Below are positions 1-6,932 of a stretch of 13,232 nt of DNA, one piece after another. The notes under the pieces are model-generated. The model did not search any database, was not told where the DNA came from, and saw only the letters and a program-made list of their open reading frames with translations. The translations under genes were made by a program, and so were the position numbers. The stretch covers positions 1-13,232 of the forward strand of contig CALHTV010000066.1 of assembly GCA_938039765.1 (NCBI GenBank), in the 5' to 3' direction. How positions within the stretch are numbered: position 1 is the first letter of the stretch; every line of letters starts with the position of its first letter. Source of the stretch: an uncultured Dictyoglomus sp. (GTDB lineage: Bacteria; Dictyoglomota; Dictyoglomia; Dictyoglomales; Dictyoglomaceae).

Positions 1-4
1 CTCT

Positions 5-41
5 AAAGGGGGAGGAAGATCTAAGTTTCCTCCCTCTTTTT
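5..41 (+). terminator. Rho-independent terminator of an upstream gene
   Basis: An 11-bp stem (7-17 with 27-37, one G-U pair at 9/35) closes a nine-base loop and is followed by a run of T at 37-41. This is a classic intrinsic terminator for plus-strand transcription entering from outside the window. The lipoprotein start codon lies only 18 nt after it and no promoter is visible in between. That gene therefore depends either on read-through, making this an attenuator, or on a promoter that lies upstream of the window. Confidence 0.75.
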
Positions 42-58
42 ATGGGGAGGTAAAATAT

Positions 59-1237
59 ATGAGACTTAGGTTTTTAATTATTCTTATCATATTAATCTCT
101 TTAATAGTTATATTGGGTTGTTCTTCTTTTGCTACGAAAACTACTTGGAGAAAAGTATATGGATATTCTAAGAATGAATTAGCAAACAGTATGATAAGAA
201 CAAAGGATGGAAATTATCTTTTGGCAGGGATGAGTAATTCTAAAAATCCATATGGGGAGGATGATTTTTATCTATTAAAGATTGATGAATGGGGAAATAT
301 ATTAGGAGAAATTTTTCATTTTGGAGAAAGAGATGACACTGCTAATTGTGTAATAGAAACATCTGATGGTGGACTATTAGTCCTTGGAGAAAGTTATTCT
401 TATGCTACAGGAATTTCAAAAGATCTATATGTAATTAAATACGACAAAAATGGAAATATAAGTTGGAATAAGAATTTTGGGGGAATGGATATGGATGGAG
501 GAAGATGCGCTTTAGAGGATTCAGAGGGCAATTATATTTTAGTAGGATGGACCCGATCCTTTGGGGCTGGAAACTCTGATTTTTACATTTTAAAGCTTTC
601 TCCAAGGGGAGAGTTAATATGGAGTAAGACTTGGGGTGGGAGGAATTTTGATGAGGCAAATTCTATTGTTGAAGTTGAAGATGGATATTTAATTGTAGGA
701 TATACTTTGTCTTATGGGGCTGGAGGAAAAGATGTAGCTTTAGTCAAAATGGATAAAAATGGGAATATTCTTTGGTATAAGACCTATGGTGGAGCAAAGG
801 ATGATTCTGGTTCTTCTATAATAAAAACTTCAGATGGTAATTATCTTGTCGTTGGATCAACTTTTTCCTATGGGATTAAAGGGGACATTTATGTTTTAAA
901 AGTAGATTCTGAGGGTAATGTTATTTGGGAAAAAAATTTTGGAGGAAATGAAGCAGATGAAGGGAATGCTGGTGTTGAAACCTCTGATGGAGGATATGTA
1001 ATAGTTGGAAATACTAGATCTTTTGGTTGTATGGGGCTTGGTGTTTATATTCTAAAATTGTCTCCGTTAGGAAATTTGTTATGGTACAAAGTGTATGATG
1101 GAGAAGGGGATGATGATGCAAGAGCTGTATTAGAACTTGAAATTGGAGATCTTTTGGTTGGAGGATTTACTAGATCTTGGGGGGCTCAAAACTCTGATGT
1201 CCTCGTATTTAGATTGAATTCAAGGGGTGAATTATAA
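59..1237 (+). CDS. Lipoprotein with seven ~51-residue repeats, predicted seven-bladed beta-propeller
   Basis: This 392-residue protein begins with a basic N-terminus (MRLR), a hydrophobic stretch and a lipobox ending ILGC, so lipidation at Cys21 and membrane anchoring outside the cytoplasm are likely. Residues 28-392 divide into seven consecutive repeats of about 51 residues. The repeat pattern is W-x-K-x-[YF]-G-G, an acidic pair, DG-x-Y-x-[IV]-V-G-x-[TS], S-[YF]-G-x-G, then [YV]-[IVL]-[LV]-K-x-[DS]-x-x-G-[NE]. Seven all-beta repeats of this length suggest a closed propeller. A paralogue lies at 6933-8075 inside the pectin operon. The start ATG is preceded by GGGGAGG at 44-50 with good spacing. 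No catalytic motif is recognisable, so ligand binding (for example cell-surface polysaccharide) is inference. It may be transcribed separately from the downstream operon, which has its own promoter. Confidence 0.85.
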   Translation: MRLRFLIILIILISLIVILGCSSFATKTTWRKVYGYSKNELANSMIRTKDGNYLLAGMSNSKNPYGEDDFYLLKIDEWGNILGEIFHFGERDDTANCVIETSDGGLLVLGESYSYATGISKDLYVIKYDKNGNISWNKNFGGMDMDGGRCALEDSEGNYILVGWTRSFGAGNSDFYILKLSPRGELIWSKTWGGRNFDEANSIVEVEDGYLIVGYTLSYGAGGKDVALVKMDKNGNILWYKTYGGAKDDSGSSIIKTSDGNYLVVGSTFSYGIKGDIYVLKVDSEGNVIWEKNFGGNEADEGNAGVETSDGGYVIVGNTRSFGCMGLGVYILKLSPLGNLLWYKVYDGEGDDDARAVLELEIGDLLVGGFTRSWGAQNSDVLVFRLNSRGEL

Positions 1238-1249
1238 AGTTTTTATCTC

Positions 1250-1279
1250 TTGAAAAAAAATTTAAAATATGTGTATAAT
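1250..1279 (+). promoter_or_regulatory. Sigma-A-type promoter of the pectin operon
   Basis: A -35 element TTGAAA (1250-1255) and a perfect -10 TATAAT (1274-1279) are separated by 18 bp of AT-rich DNA in the gap between the lipoprotein gene and the solute-binding-protein gene. Transcription would start near 1286 and give a leader of about 110 nt before the ATG at 1395. It is the only consensus promoter I see in front of the operon, which suggests it drives genes from 1395 rightward. No clear terminator for the preceding lipoprotein gene is visible in this gap. Confidence 0.65.
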
Positions 1280-1304
1280 ATACAAAAAGTTTTCGCTTTG
1301 TGCA

Positions 1305-1391
1305 AAAGGAGGTGAAAAGATAGAAATAAATAAGAGTACACTTTTCAAATTTTCCGTGAATGAAAATTTCTTTTTGGGGGAGGTTTATTAA
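1305..1391 (+). other. Orphan perfect Shine-Dalgarno site with possible ATA-initiated 23-codon leader ORF
   Basis: AAAGGAGGTGA at 1305-1315 matches the expected 16S rRNA anti-Shine-Dalgarno over 11 nt, yet no ATG, GTG or TTG lies 4-10 nt downstream. The only open frame at a fitting distance starts with ATA at 1320 and runs 23 codons to TAA at 1389-1391, three nt before the ATG of the solute-binding-protein gene and in the same frame. A GTG overlapping the site (1312) opens only a three-codon frame (V-K-R-stop). The site could be a ribosome standby site, a leader peptide with a rare start codon, or leftover sequence. The sequence signal is clear; the function is not. Confidence 0.35.
1347..1369. 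promoter_or_regulatory. Inverted repeat in operon leader, candidate operator or RNA hairpin
   Basis: An 8-bp perfect inverted repeat (AAATTTTC at 1347-1354, GAAAATTT at 1362-1369) flanks a 7-nt spacer, just upstream of the functional ribosome binding site GGGGGAGG (1376-1383) and about 60-80 nt after the predicted transcription start. As DNA it could be the operator of the IclR-family regulator encoded at 9050-9814. As RNA the stem is AT-rich and would be weak in a thermophile. I favour the operator reading, without proof. Confidence 0.35.
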
Positions 1392-1394
1392 GAA

Positions 1395-2669
1395 ATGAGA
1401 AAATATTGGAAATTGTTAGTTTTAATCTTAATTTTAATGAGTTTTATTCTTGTAATTTCTCCTGCACAACAGCAAATAACTTTAAGGATAATTTGGTGGG
1501 GTTCTCAAGATAGACATAATAGAACCCTAAAAGTTATTGAACTTTTCCAGAAAAAATATCCTAACATTAAAATAGTAGCAGAGTATACAGGATGGTCTGA
1601 ATACTATACAAAGCTTACTACAATGGCTGCTGGTGGAAACTTGCCAGATATAATGCAACAGGATCATGCATATTTAAGAGGTTGGGTAGAAAAGGGATTA
1701 CTTCTTCCATTAGATGATTTGGTAGCAGAAGGTACTTTAAATCTTAAGGATGTATCAAAATCTATAGTAGATTCTGGAAGACTTTATGGAAAACTTTATG
1801 CTATAAACCTTGGAAACAACTCTCAGGCTTTTGCTATTGATCCTGAACTATTCAGAAAAGCAGGAGTACCTCTTCCTTCTACTCTTTGGACTTGGGAAGA
1901 TTTTAAGAGAATAGCAAGAATAATTCATAAAAAACTTAGAATATATGGAGCTGCAGAAAACCTAGGAGATCATAACGTATTCAGAGTATGGACGATTCAA
2001 AAAGGTGGTTATCTTTTCAGTGAAGATGGTAAATCTCTTGGTTATGAAAATGATGAGGTCTATTCAAGCTTCTATAGAATGCTTCTTGAACTCCAAGATG
2101 AGGGAGTAATTCCTTCCAGAGATGTAGAACTTGCAAGAGGTAGCGTAAGTCCTGAGCAGAGATTCATTTGTCTTGGAAAGGCTGCGATGCAGTTTACTTG
2201 GAGTAACCAGCTTACAGCAATGAGTAGAGCACTAAAAAACAAGCCATTAAGACTTTACATGATTCCTACTCTAAATGGTAAAGTTGGAAACTTCTTGAAA
2301 CCTTCTATGTTCTTTGCAATCAATGCAAAAACTAAGTATCCTAAAGAAGCTGCTATGTTCATTAACTTCTTTATAAACGATATAGAAGCAGCAAAGATTT
2401 TGATGGCAGAAAGAGGAGTTCCAGTATCCCGAAGAGTTCAGCTTGCGTTAAAACCACTTCTTACACCAGTGGAAAAAGAGATGTTTAACTTCATATCTAT
2501 AGTTGAGAAATATGGAGCTCCAACTCCAGCTCCTGATCCAGAAAGATGGCAAGAAATTTATAACAATGTCTTTACTCCACTCTATGATCAAATCATGTAT
2601 AAGAAAATAACCCCAGAAGAAGCAGCAAAGAGATTCAGAGAGCAAGTAACACAGATATTAAGGAAATAA
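1395..2669 (+). CDS. ABC transporter sugar-binding protein (family 1 extracellular solute-binding)
   Basis: This 424-residue protein is the likely substrate-capture subunit of a CUT1 carbohydrate importer. Residues 1-24 form a signal peptide (basic RKYWK, long hydrophobic core, cleavage likely after SPA before QQQ). No lipobox Cys is present, so it should be a free secreted or periplasmic protein, not a lipoprotein. The mature part carries typical family traits: an early ITLRIIWWG strand, a FQKKYPNIKI segment, and a GNLPDIMQQD segment near residue 85. Two permease genes of the MalF and MalG types follow at once, and the cytoplasmic neighbours are pectin and uronate genes, so oligogalacturonides or related uronides are the probable cargo. 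The family assignment is firm; the substrate is inferred from context. The start ATG has GGGGGAGG (1376-1383) 11 nt upstream. Confidence 0.92.
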   Translation: MRKYWKLLVLILILMSFILVISPAQQQITLRIIWWGSQDRHNRTLKVIELFQKKYPNIKIVAEYTGWSEYYTKLTTMAAGGNLPDIMQQDHAYLRGWVEKGLLLPLDDLVAEGTLNLKDVSKSIVDSGRLYGKLYAINLGNNSQAFAIDPELFRKAGVPLPSTLWTWEDFKRIARIIHKKLRIYGAAENLGDHNVFRVWTIQKGGYLFSEDGKSLGYENDEVYSSFYRMLLELQDEGVIPSRDVELARGSVSPEQRFICLGKAAMQFTWSNQLTAMSRALKNKPLRLYMIPTLNGKVGNFLKPSMFFAINAKTKYPKEAAMFINFFINDIEAAKILMAERGVPVSRRVQLALKPLLTPVEKEMFNFISIVEKYGAPTPAPDPERWQEIYNNVFTPLYDQIMYKKITPEEAAKRFREQVTQILRK

Positions 2670-2685
2670 TAGTTAAGATTTTACG

Positions 2686-2709
2686 AAGGGGAGGTATAAT
2701 CCTCCCCTT
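2686..2709 (+). terminator. Intercistronic hairpin, partial terminator or mRNA stabiliser
   Basis: A perfect 9-bp stem (2686-2694 with 2701-2709, six G-C pairs) with a six-base loop lies 16 nt after the solute-binding-protein stop codon. The following T-tract is interrupted (TTTAATTTTACTTT), so termination is probably partial. Such an element between binding-protein and permease genes is a known way to give excess binding protein over membrane subunits. The loop itself is exactly TATAAT. Confidence 0.6.
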
Positions 2710-2739
2710 TAATTTTACTTTAAGGAGGTTTTAAAGTGA

Positions 2740-3645
2740 ATGAAGAAACTTACAAAAAAGAGAAAACATGATCTAATAATGGGATATTTATTTACTAGCC
2801 CTTGGATAATTGGTTTTTTGGCTTTCATAATATTTCCATTGATTACTTCTTTGTTTTTATCGTTTACAAGATATGATATTTTAAGTTCTCCAAGGTGGAT
2901 TGGATTTCAAAACTGGATTAGGATGTTTACTCAAGATCCAAGATTTTGGAATGCTACAAAGGCAACATTTAAATATGTTATTTTTGAGGTTCCTTTAAGA
3001 CTTATATTTGCTTTTATCGTTGCTCTCATTTTTAGCCAAAGGGAGAGTAAAGTATTAAACTTTTACCGTGCCATCTACTATATTCCTTCTCTTATTGGTG
3101 GAAGCGTGGCTATTGCTGTAGTTTGGAGGCAAATATGGGGATATGATGGAATTATAAATGCTTTACTCTCAATTTTCGGAATAAAAGGAATAAATTGGCT
3201 CGGAGACACGCGTACTGCAATATGGACTTTAATACTTTTAGCTGTTTGGCAATTTGGATCTCCAATGCTTATCTTCTTAGCTGCTCTGAAACAAGTTCCT
3301 CAAGAGCTTTATGAGGCTGCAACTATCGATGGTGCGAATTTCTGGGGAAGATTATTCAAAATAACCATACCTATGGTGACTCCTGTTATATTATTTAACC
3401 TTATAAACCAGATGATTCATGGTTTTATGGCTTTTACTCAATCCTATATTATTACTCAGGGAGGTCCTTTAGATTCTACTCTGTTTTATGCAGTCTATAT
3501 GTATAGAAAAGCTTTTAATGACTTTGAGATGGGATATGCGTCTGCTCTTGCATGGTTTATGCTGGCTCTTGTAGGAATATTTACTATTATTATTTTTAAA
3601 ACCTCTAAGCGTTGGGTCTATTATGAAGCAGAGGAGGGAGTATAG
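2740..3645 (+). CDS. ABC sugar transporter permease, MalF/UgpA type
   Basis: This 301-residue inner-membrane protein should form the transport channel together with the next gene's product. A basic N-terminus (KKLTKKRKH) precedes a first membrane helix at roughly residues 15-42. Further hydrophobic segments lie near 78-99, 113-130, 160-182, 213-230 and 267-286, giving about six helices. The EAA loop that contacts the ATPase is clear at residues 189-216 (ELYEAATIDGA, then P211 and the TPV segment). Length and layout fit CUT1 MalF-type permeases without the large extra loop of E. coli MalF. The ATG is preceded by AAGGAGGT at 2722-2729. A GTG four bases earlier in another frame opens only eleven codons. 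The stop codon overlaps the next start by one base, so translation is probably coupled. Confidence 0.93.
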   Translation: MKKLTKKRKHDLIMGYLFTSPWIIGFLAFIIFPLITSLFLSFTRYDILSSPRWIGFQNWIRMFTQDPRFWNATKATFKYVIFEVPLRLIFAFIVALIFSQRESKVLNFYRAIYYIPSLIGGSVAIAVVWRQIWGYDGIINALLSIFGIKGINWLGDTRTAIWTLILLAVWQFGSPMLIFLAALKQVPQELYEAATIDGANFWGRLFKITIPMVTPVILFNLINQMIHGFMAFTQSYIITQGGPLDSTLFYAVYMYRKAFNDFEMGYASALAWFMLALVGIFTIIIFKTSKRWVYYEAEEGV

Positions 3646-4484
3646 TGAGTAAAAAAACTCTAAATTCAATAATTTATTACGCTTTTGTGACTTTGATTGC
3701 CTTTTTTATGGTGTATCCTGCTTTGTGGATGTTAAGTAGTTCTTTCAAACAACATTGGGAAATTTTTAGTGATGTTTTAAATCTCATTCCTAAGGAACCA
3801 AACTTTAATAATTATAAAGAAGGCTGGCAGGGATTTGGAGGTATAACCTTTGCTACCTTTTTCAAAAATTCCTTTATTATAGCAGGATTAAATACTCTTG
3901 GAACTATTATATCTTCTACTTTGGTTGCTTATGGGTTAGCAAGGATACCTTTTCCTGGAAGGAGAATTATATTTATGACAGTAATTTTGACCCTTATGTT
4001 ACCAATGCAAGTACAAATTGTACCTCGATATATACTTTTTACTCAGCTTGGTTGGATTAATACCTTTAGACCCTTGATTGTTCCCGCTTTTTTAGGTGGG
4101 CCATTTTTTATTTTTATGGTTATGCAGTTCATAAGGGGTATACCTAAGGAATTAGATGAATCAGCATTTATTGATGGGGCAGACAGATTTAGAATTTTTT
4201 ATCACATAATTCTTCCAAATCTAAAGCCTGTGGTTACTACTGCTGCAATTTTTGCCTTTTATTGGTCCTGGAATGATTTTATGGGGCCATTAGTATATAT
4301 AAATAGTCCTGAAAAATACCCTGTGTCAGTAGCTTTAAGAGCTTTTTCTGATCCATCGGCTGTAACTAATTGGGGGGCAGTTTTTGCTATGTCTACCCTT
4401 TCTCTAATTCCAGTACTCGTTATATTTGTGTTTTTCCAAAAGTATATAGTACAAGGCGTTACTACATCAGGACTTAGAGGTTAG
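3645..4484 (+). CDS. ABC sugar transporter permease, MalG/UgpE type
   Basis: This 279-residue protein is the second channel subunit of the importer. The first membrane helix is at about residues 9-31, followed by the YPALWMLSSSFK segment typical of MalG-type permeases. Other hydrophobic segments are near 75-98, 107-125, 143-163, 198-215 and 246-265. The EAA loop is at residues 169-196 (ELDESAFIDGAD, then ILPNLKP). The start is GTG at 3645, sharing one base with the upstream TAG and preceded by the GAGGAGGGAG stretch at 3631-3640. The C-terminus (GVTTSGLRG) resembles the usual G-x-x-x-G-A-x-K-G ending. No ATP-binding subunit follows, so the transporter must borrow one from elsewhere in the genome. 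Confidence 0.93.
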   Translation: MSKKTLNSIIYYAFVTLIAFFMVYPALWMLSSSFKQHWEIFSDVLNLIPKEPNFNNYKEGWQGFGGITFATFFKNSFIIAGLNTLGTIISSTLVAYGLARIPFPGRRIIFMTVILTLMLPMQVQIVPRYILFTQLGWINTFRPLIVPAFLGGPFFIFMVMQFIRGIPKELDESAFIDGADRFRIFYHIILPNLKPVVTTAAIFAFYWSWNDFMGPLVYINSPEKYPVSVALRAFSDPSAVTNWGAVFAMSTLSLIPVLVIFVFFQKYIVQGVTTSGLRG

Positions 4485-4499
4485 GATTAGAGGTTAGGA
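4474..4499 (+). repeat. Perfect 13-bp tandem duplication across the permease stop codon
   Basis: TTAGAGGTTAGGA occurs twice in direct succession (4474-4486 and 4487-4499). The first copy contains the last permease codons and its TAG stop; the second lies in the gap before the glycosidase ribosome binding site (AAAGGAGG, 4499-4506). It looks like a replication-slippage duplication that lengthened the spacer without altering either protein. Confidence 0.8.
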
Positions 4500-4512
4500 A
4501 AGGAGGAAAATA

Positions 4513-5892
4513 ATGGAAAATATAAAGATTGCGTATATTGGTGGTGGATCAAGAGGGTGGGCTTGGAAGTTTATGGCAGATCTTGCTTTAGAAGAAAGTT
4601 TTTCTGGAGAAGTAAGACTTTATGATATTAACTTTGAGGCTGCAAAAACCAATGAAATTATCGGAAATAAAATAAGTGAACAAAAAGATGCTAAAAGTAA
4701 ATGGAAATACAGAGCTGTTAAGGAAATAGGAGAGGCTTTAGAAGGGGTAGATTTTGTGATAATTTCCATCTTACCTGGAACCTTGGATGAAATGGAGGTA
4801 GATGTGCATCTTCCCGAAAAATACGGGATTTACCAATCTGTTGGGGATACCCCAGGACCTGGTGGAGTGGTGAGGAGTTTAAGAACAATTCCCATATATA
4901 TAGAATTTGCTGAAGCTATTAAGAAATATGCTCCTTCTTCTTGGGTTATAAACTACACCAATCCAATGGCTCTTTGCGTAAGGACGTTATATGCTATATT
5001 TCCTAAGATTAAAGCTATAGGTTGCTGTCATGAGGTATTTAAAATTCCTAGGATATTATCTTTAATGTTAAAAGAAAAGGAAGGGATTAATGTAAGTCCT
5101 TCTGAAATAAAGCAAAATGTTATTGGCATAAATCATTTTACATGGGTAGATAAAATTTCATATAAAAATGTGGATCTTCTTCCACTATATGGAGAGTTCG
5201 CAGAGAAATATTATTACGAAGGTTTTGAGGAAGAAAAGGGAAGATGGTTAAGAGACTATTTTGCATCAGCAAATAGAGTGAAATTTGATCTTTATAGAAG
5301 ATACGGAATTATTGCAGCTGCTGGAGATAGGCATTTGGCTGAGTTTTTCCCTGGGAGTTGGTATTTAGAGAATCCTGAAAAGGTTAGAGAATGGAAATTT
5401 TCCTTGACTCCAGTCTCTTTTAGAAGGGAACAAGCAAGAGAACTTTATGAAATGAGTCAAAAACTTGTAAAAGGAGAGATGGAGTTTCCTATTAAACCCT
5501 CAGGAGAGGTTGGAGTTCAAATAATGAAAGCTCTTCTTGGTCTTTCTGATTTTATAACAAATGTGAATTATCCTAATGTGGGACAAATGGATGGGGTACC
5601 TAAAGATGTTATTGTAGAAACAAACGTATATATCACAAAGGATAGTATAAGACCCATATATGCAGGAAAACTTCCTAATGATGTGAATTCTTGGGTATTG
5701 AGACATATTATGAACCAGGAGATGATTCTTGAGGCAGTTTTAAATAGGGATTTAAATCTTGCTTTTAGAGCTTTTTATAATGATCCTTTAGTAGAGTCAA
5801 AGGTAAATTTCGATGTTGCTAAAACTTTGTTTAAGGAAATGTTGGAGGGGACTAAAAAGCATCTTCCTAGATATTTTGGGGGAGAAAAATAG
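4513..5892 (+). CDS. Family GH4 glycosidase with CHEV motif, probable alpha-galacturonidase/alpha-glucuronidase
   Basis: GH4 enzymes cleave glycosides by an NAD+- and Mn2+-dependent oxidation/elimination route in the cytoplasm. This 459-residue protein has the usual family length. An N-terminal nucleotide-binding motif is at residues 9-16 (IGGGSRGW), followed by D38 at the end of the second strand and an NYTNPM stretch at 147-152. The Cys-His motif reads C172-H-E-V, and GINHFTW is at 205-211. Cys172 and His208 match the Mn2+ ligands of the family. From family knowledge, CHEV marks the alpha-glucuronidase/alpha-galacturonidase branch (Thermotoga Agu4B-type and Bacillus LplD-type), as opposed to CHSV in alpha-glucosidases and CNVP in 6-phosphoglycosidases. 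With a pectate lyase next door, galacturonides are the likelier substrate. It sits 28 nt after the permease gene and 17 nt before the lyase gene. Confidence 0.88.
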   Translation: MENIKIAYIGGGSRGWAWKFMADLALEESFSGEVRLYDINFEAAKTNEIIGNKISEQKDAKSKWKYRAVKEIGEALEGVDFVIISILPGTLDEMEVDVHLPEKYGIYQSVGDTPGPGGVVRSLRTIPIYIEFAEAIKKYAPSSWVINYTNPMALCVRTLYAIFPKIKAIGCCHEVFKIPRILSLMLKEKEGINVSPSEIKQNVIGINHFTWVDKISYKNVDLLPLYGEFAEKYYYEGFEEEKGRWLRDYFASANRVKFDLYRRYGIIAAAGDRHLAEFFPGSWYLENPEKVREWKFSLTPVSFRREQARELYEMSQKLVKGEMEFPIKPSGEVGVQIMKALLGLSDFITNVNYPNVGQMDGVPKDVIVETNVYITKDSIRPIYAGKLPNDVNSWVLRHIMNQEMILEAVLNRDLNLAFRAFYNDPLVESKVNFDVAKTLFKEMLEGTKKHLPRYFGGEK

Positions 5893-5909
5893 AAAGGAGA
5901 ACGTAAAAA

Positions 5910-6917
5910 ATGAAGAAAAGTATTATTTTAGTTTTAATTTTAGGGTTGTTAATAACCTTTGGTTTTTCTCAGGAAGAAGAATTTAGAGAATTTGTTCTTA
6001 CCTTACAAGATAAACCGGTAGGATTTGGGGAAAATACTACAGGAGGTGCTGGGGGTAAAGTTGTTACTGTAGATAATATTGAGGATTTTAAGAAATATGC
6101 TCAAGCAAAAGAGCCTTATATAATTCTTATTAAAGGCGTAATTGATACTAGTAAAGAGCAGGCCCAGATTAATATTGAGTCTGATAAAACTATAATGGGA
6201 ATAACACCTGATGCAAGTATTGTGGGGTGGGGAATTTATCTTAAAGGAGTACAGAATGTAATAATTAGAAATCTGACTATAAAAAATACTTTTGAGAATC
6301 CTAAAAACGATGCTATCACTATTGATTCTTCTAAAAATATCTGGATAGACCATTGTACTTTATCAAGTAATATGGTGGTGGTTCCTGAAAGAGAAAAGGA
6401 CAAAGATAAGGTTGATGCTTTACTTGATATTATAAAGGGTTCTCAGGGAATAACAGTGTCTTGGAATATATTTGAGAATAGCTGGAAATGTACTCAGGTA
6501 GGAAGCAGTGATAGTTCTACGATAGACGCAGAGGCAAGGGTTACTTACCATCATAATATTTTTAGAAACACAAATTCAAGAAATCCCAGTGTGAGATTTG
6601 GTACAGTTCATGTATTTAATAACTATTATCAAAACGTCCTTCTTTACGCTATTGCTTCCAGGATGGGTGCGAAAGTGCTTATAGAGAATAATTATTTTGA
6701 GAATGTATCTCTTCCTATAACAACCCAATTTGAAAGTCCCCAGGATGGGTATGTAAAAGAGACTGGAAACTTTTATTGGGAATGCGGAGATAATAATATA
6801 ACTCAGGAATTAAAGGAGATAAAAGTCCCCTATAAATATGAATTGGATGAAGCAGATGTTCTTCCTTACCTCTTAGAAAAGGGAGCTGGAGCAGGTAAAG
6901 AAGTAGTTCTTCCCTAA
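5910..6917 (+). CDS. Secreted pectate lyase, polysaccharide lyase family 1
   Basis: This enzyme cuts polygalacturonate by beta-elimination outside the cell, leaving 4,5-unsaturated ends. The 335-residue protein starts with a signal peptide (KK, hydrophobic core, cleavage likely after residue 20, FS before QEEE). The mature part is a PL1 parallel beta-helix. It shows PVGFGENTTGGAGG near 36-49, WIDH at 145-148, ITVSWNIF at 181-188, K193, GSSDS at 198-202, VTYHHNIF at 211-218, R224 and R229 in NSRNPSVRFG, and VHVFNNYY at 233-240. K193 and R224 line up with the substrate-binding Lys and catalytic Arg of Erwinia PelC. D134, D169 and D173 are good candidates for Ca2+ binding. Key residues appear intact and length is normal. 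ATG 5910 follows AAAGGAGA at 5893-5900. Confidence 0.93.
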   Translation: MKKSIILVLILGLLITFGFSQEEEFREFVLTLQDKPVGFGENTTGGAGGKVVTVDNIEDFKKYAQAKEPYIILIKGVIDTSKEQAQINIESDKTIMGITPDASIVGWGIYLKGVQNVIIRNLTIKNTFENPKNDAITIDSSKNIWIDHCTLSSNMVVVPEREKDKDKVDALLDIIKGSQGITVSWNIFENSWKCTQVGSSDSSTIDAEARVTYHHNIFRNTNSRNPSVRFGTVHVFNNYYQNVLLYAIASRMGAKVLIENNYFENVSLPITTQFESPQDGYVKETGNFYWECGDNNITQELKEIKVPYKYELDEADVLPYLLEKGAGAGKEVVLP

Positions 6918-6932
6918 AGGTTGGTGGTTTTT

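Noticed and set aside
1290..1307. Apparent dyad TTTTCGC...GTGCAAAA just after the -10 element as a repressor site
   Set aside because: Only the outer four base pairs are symmetric; the inner positions do not pair about one centre.
6921..6932. TTG at 6921 as start of the exported propeller
   Set aside because: GTG at 6933 has GGTGG five bases upstream and gives a signal peptide starting V-K-K; the TTG adds four unsupported hydrophobic residues.
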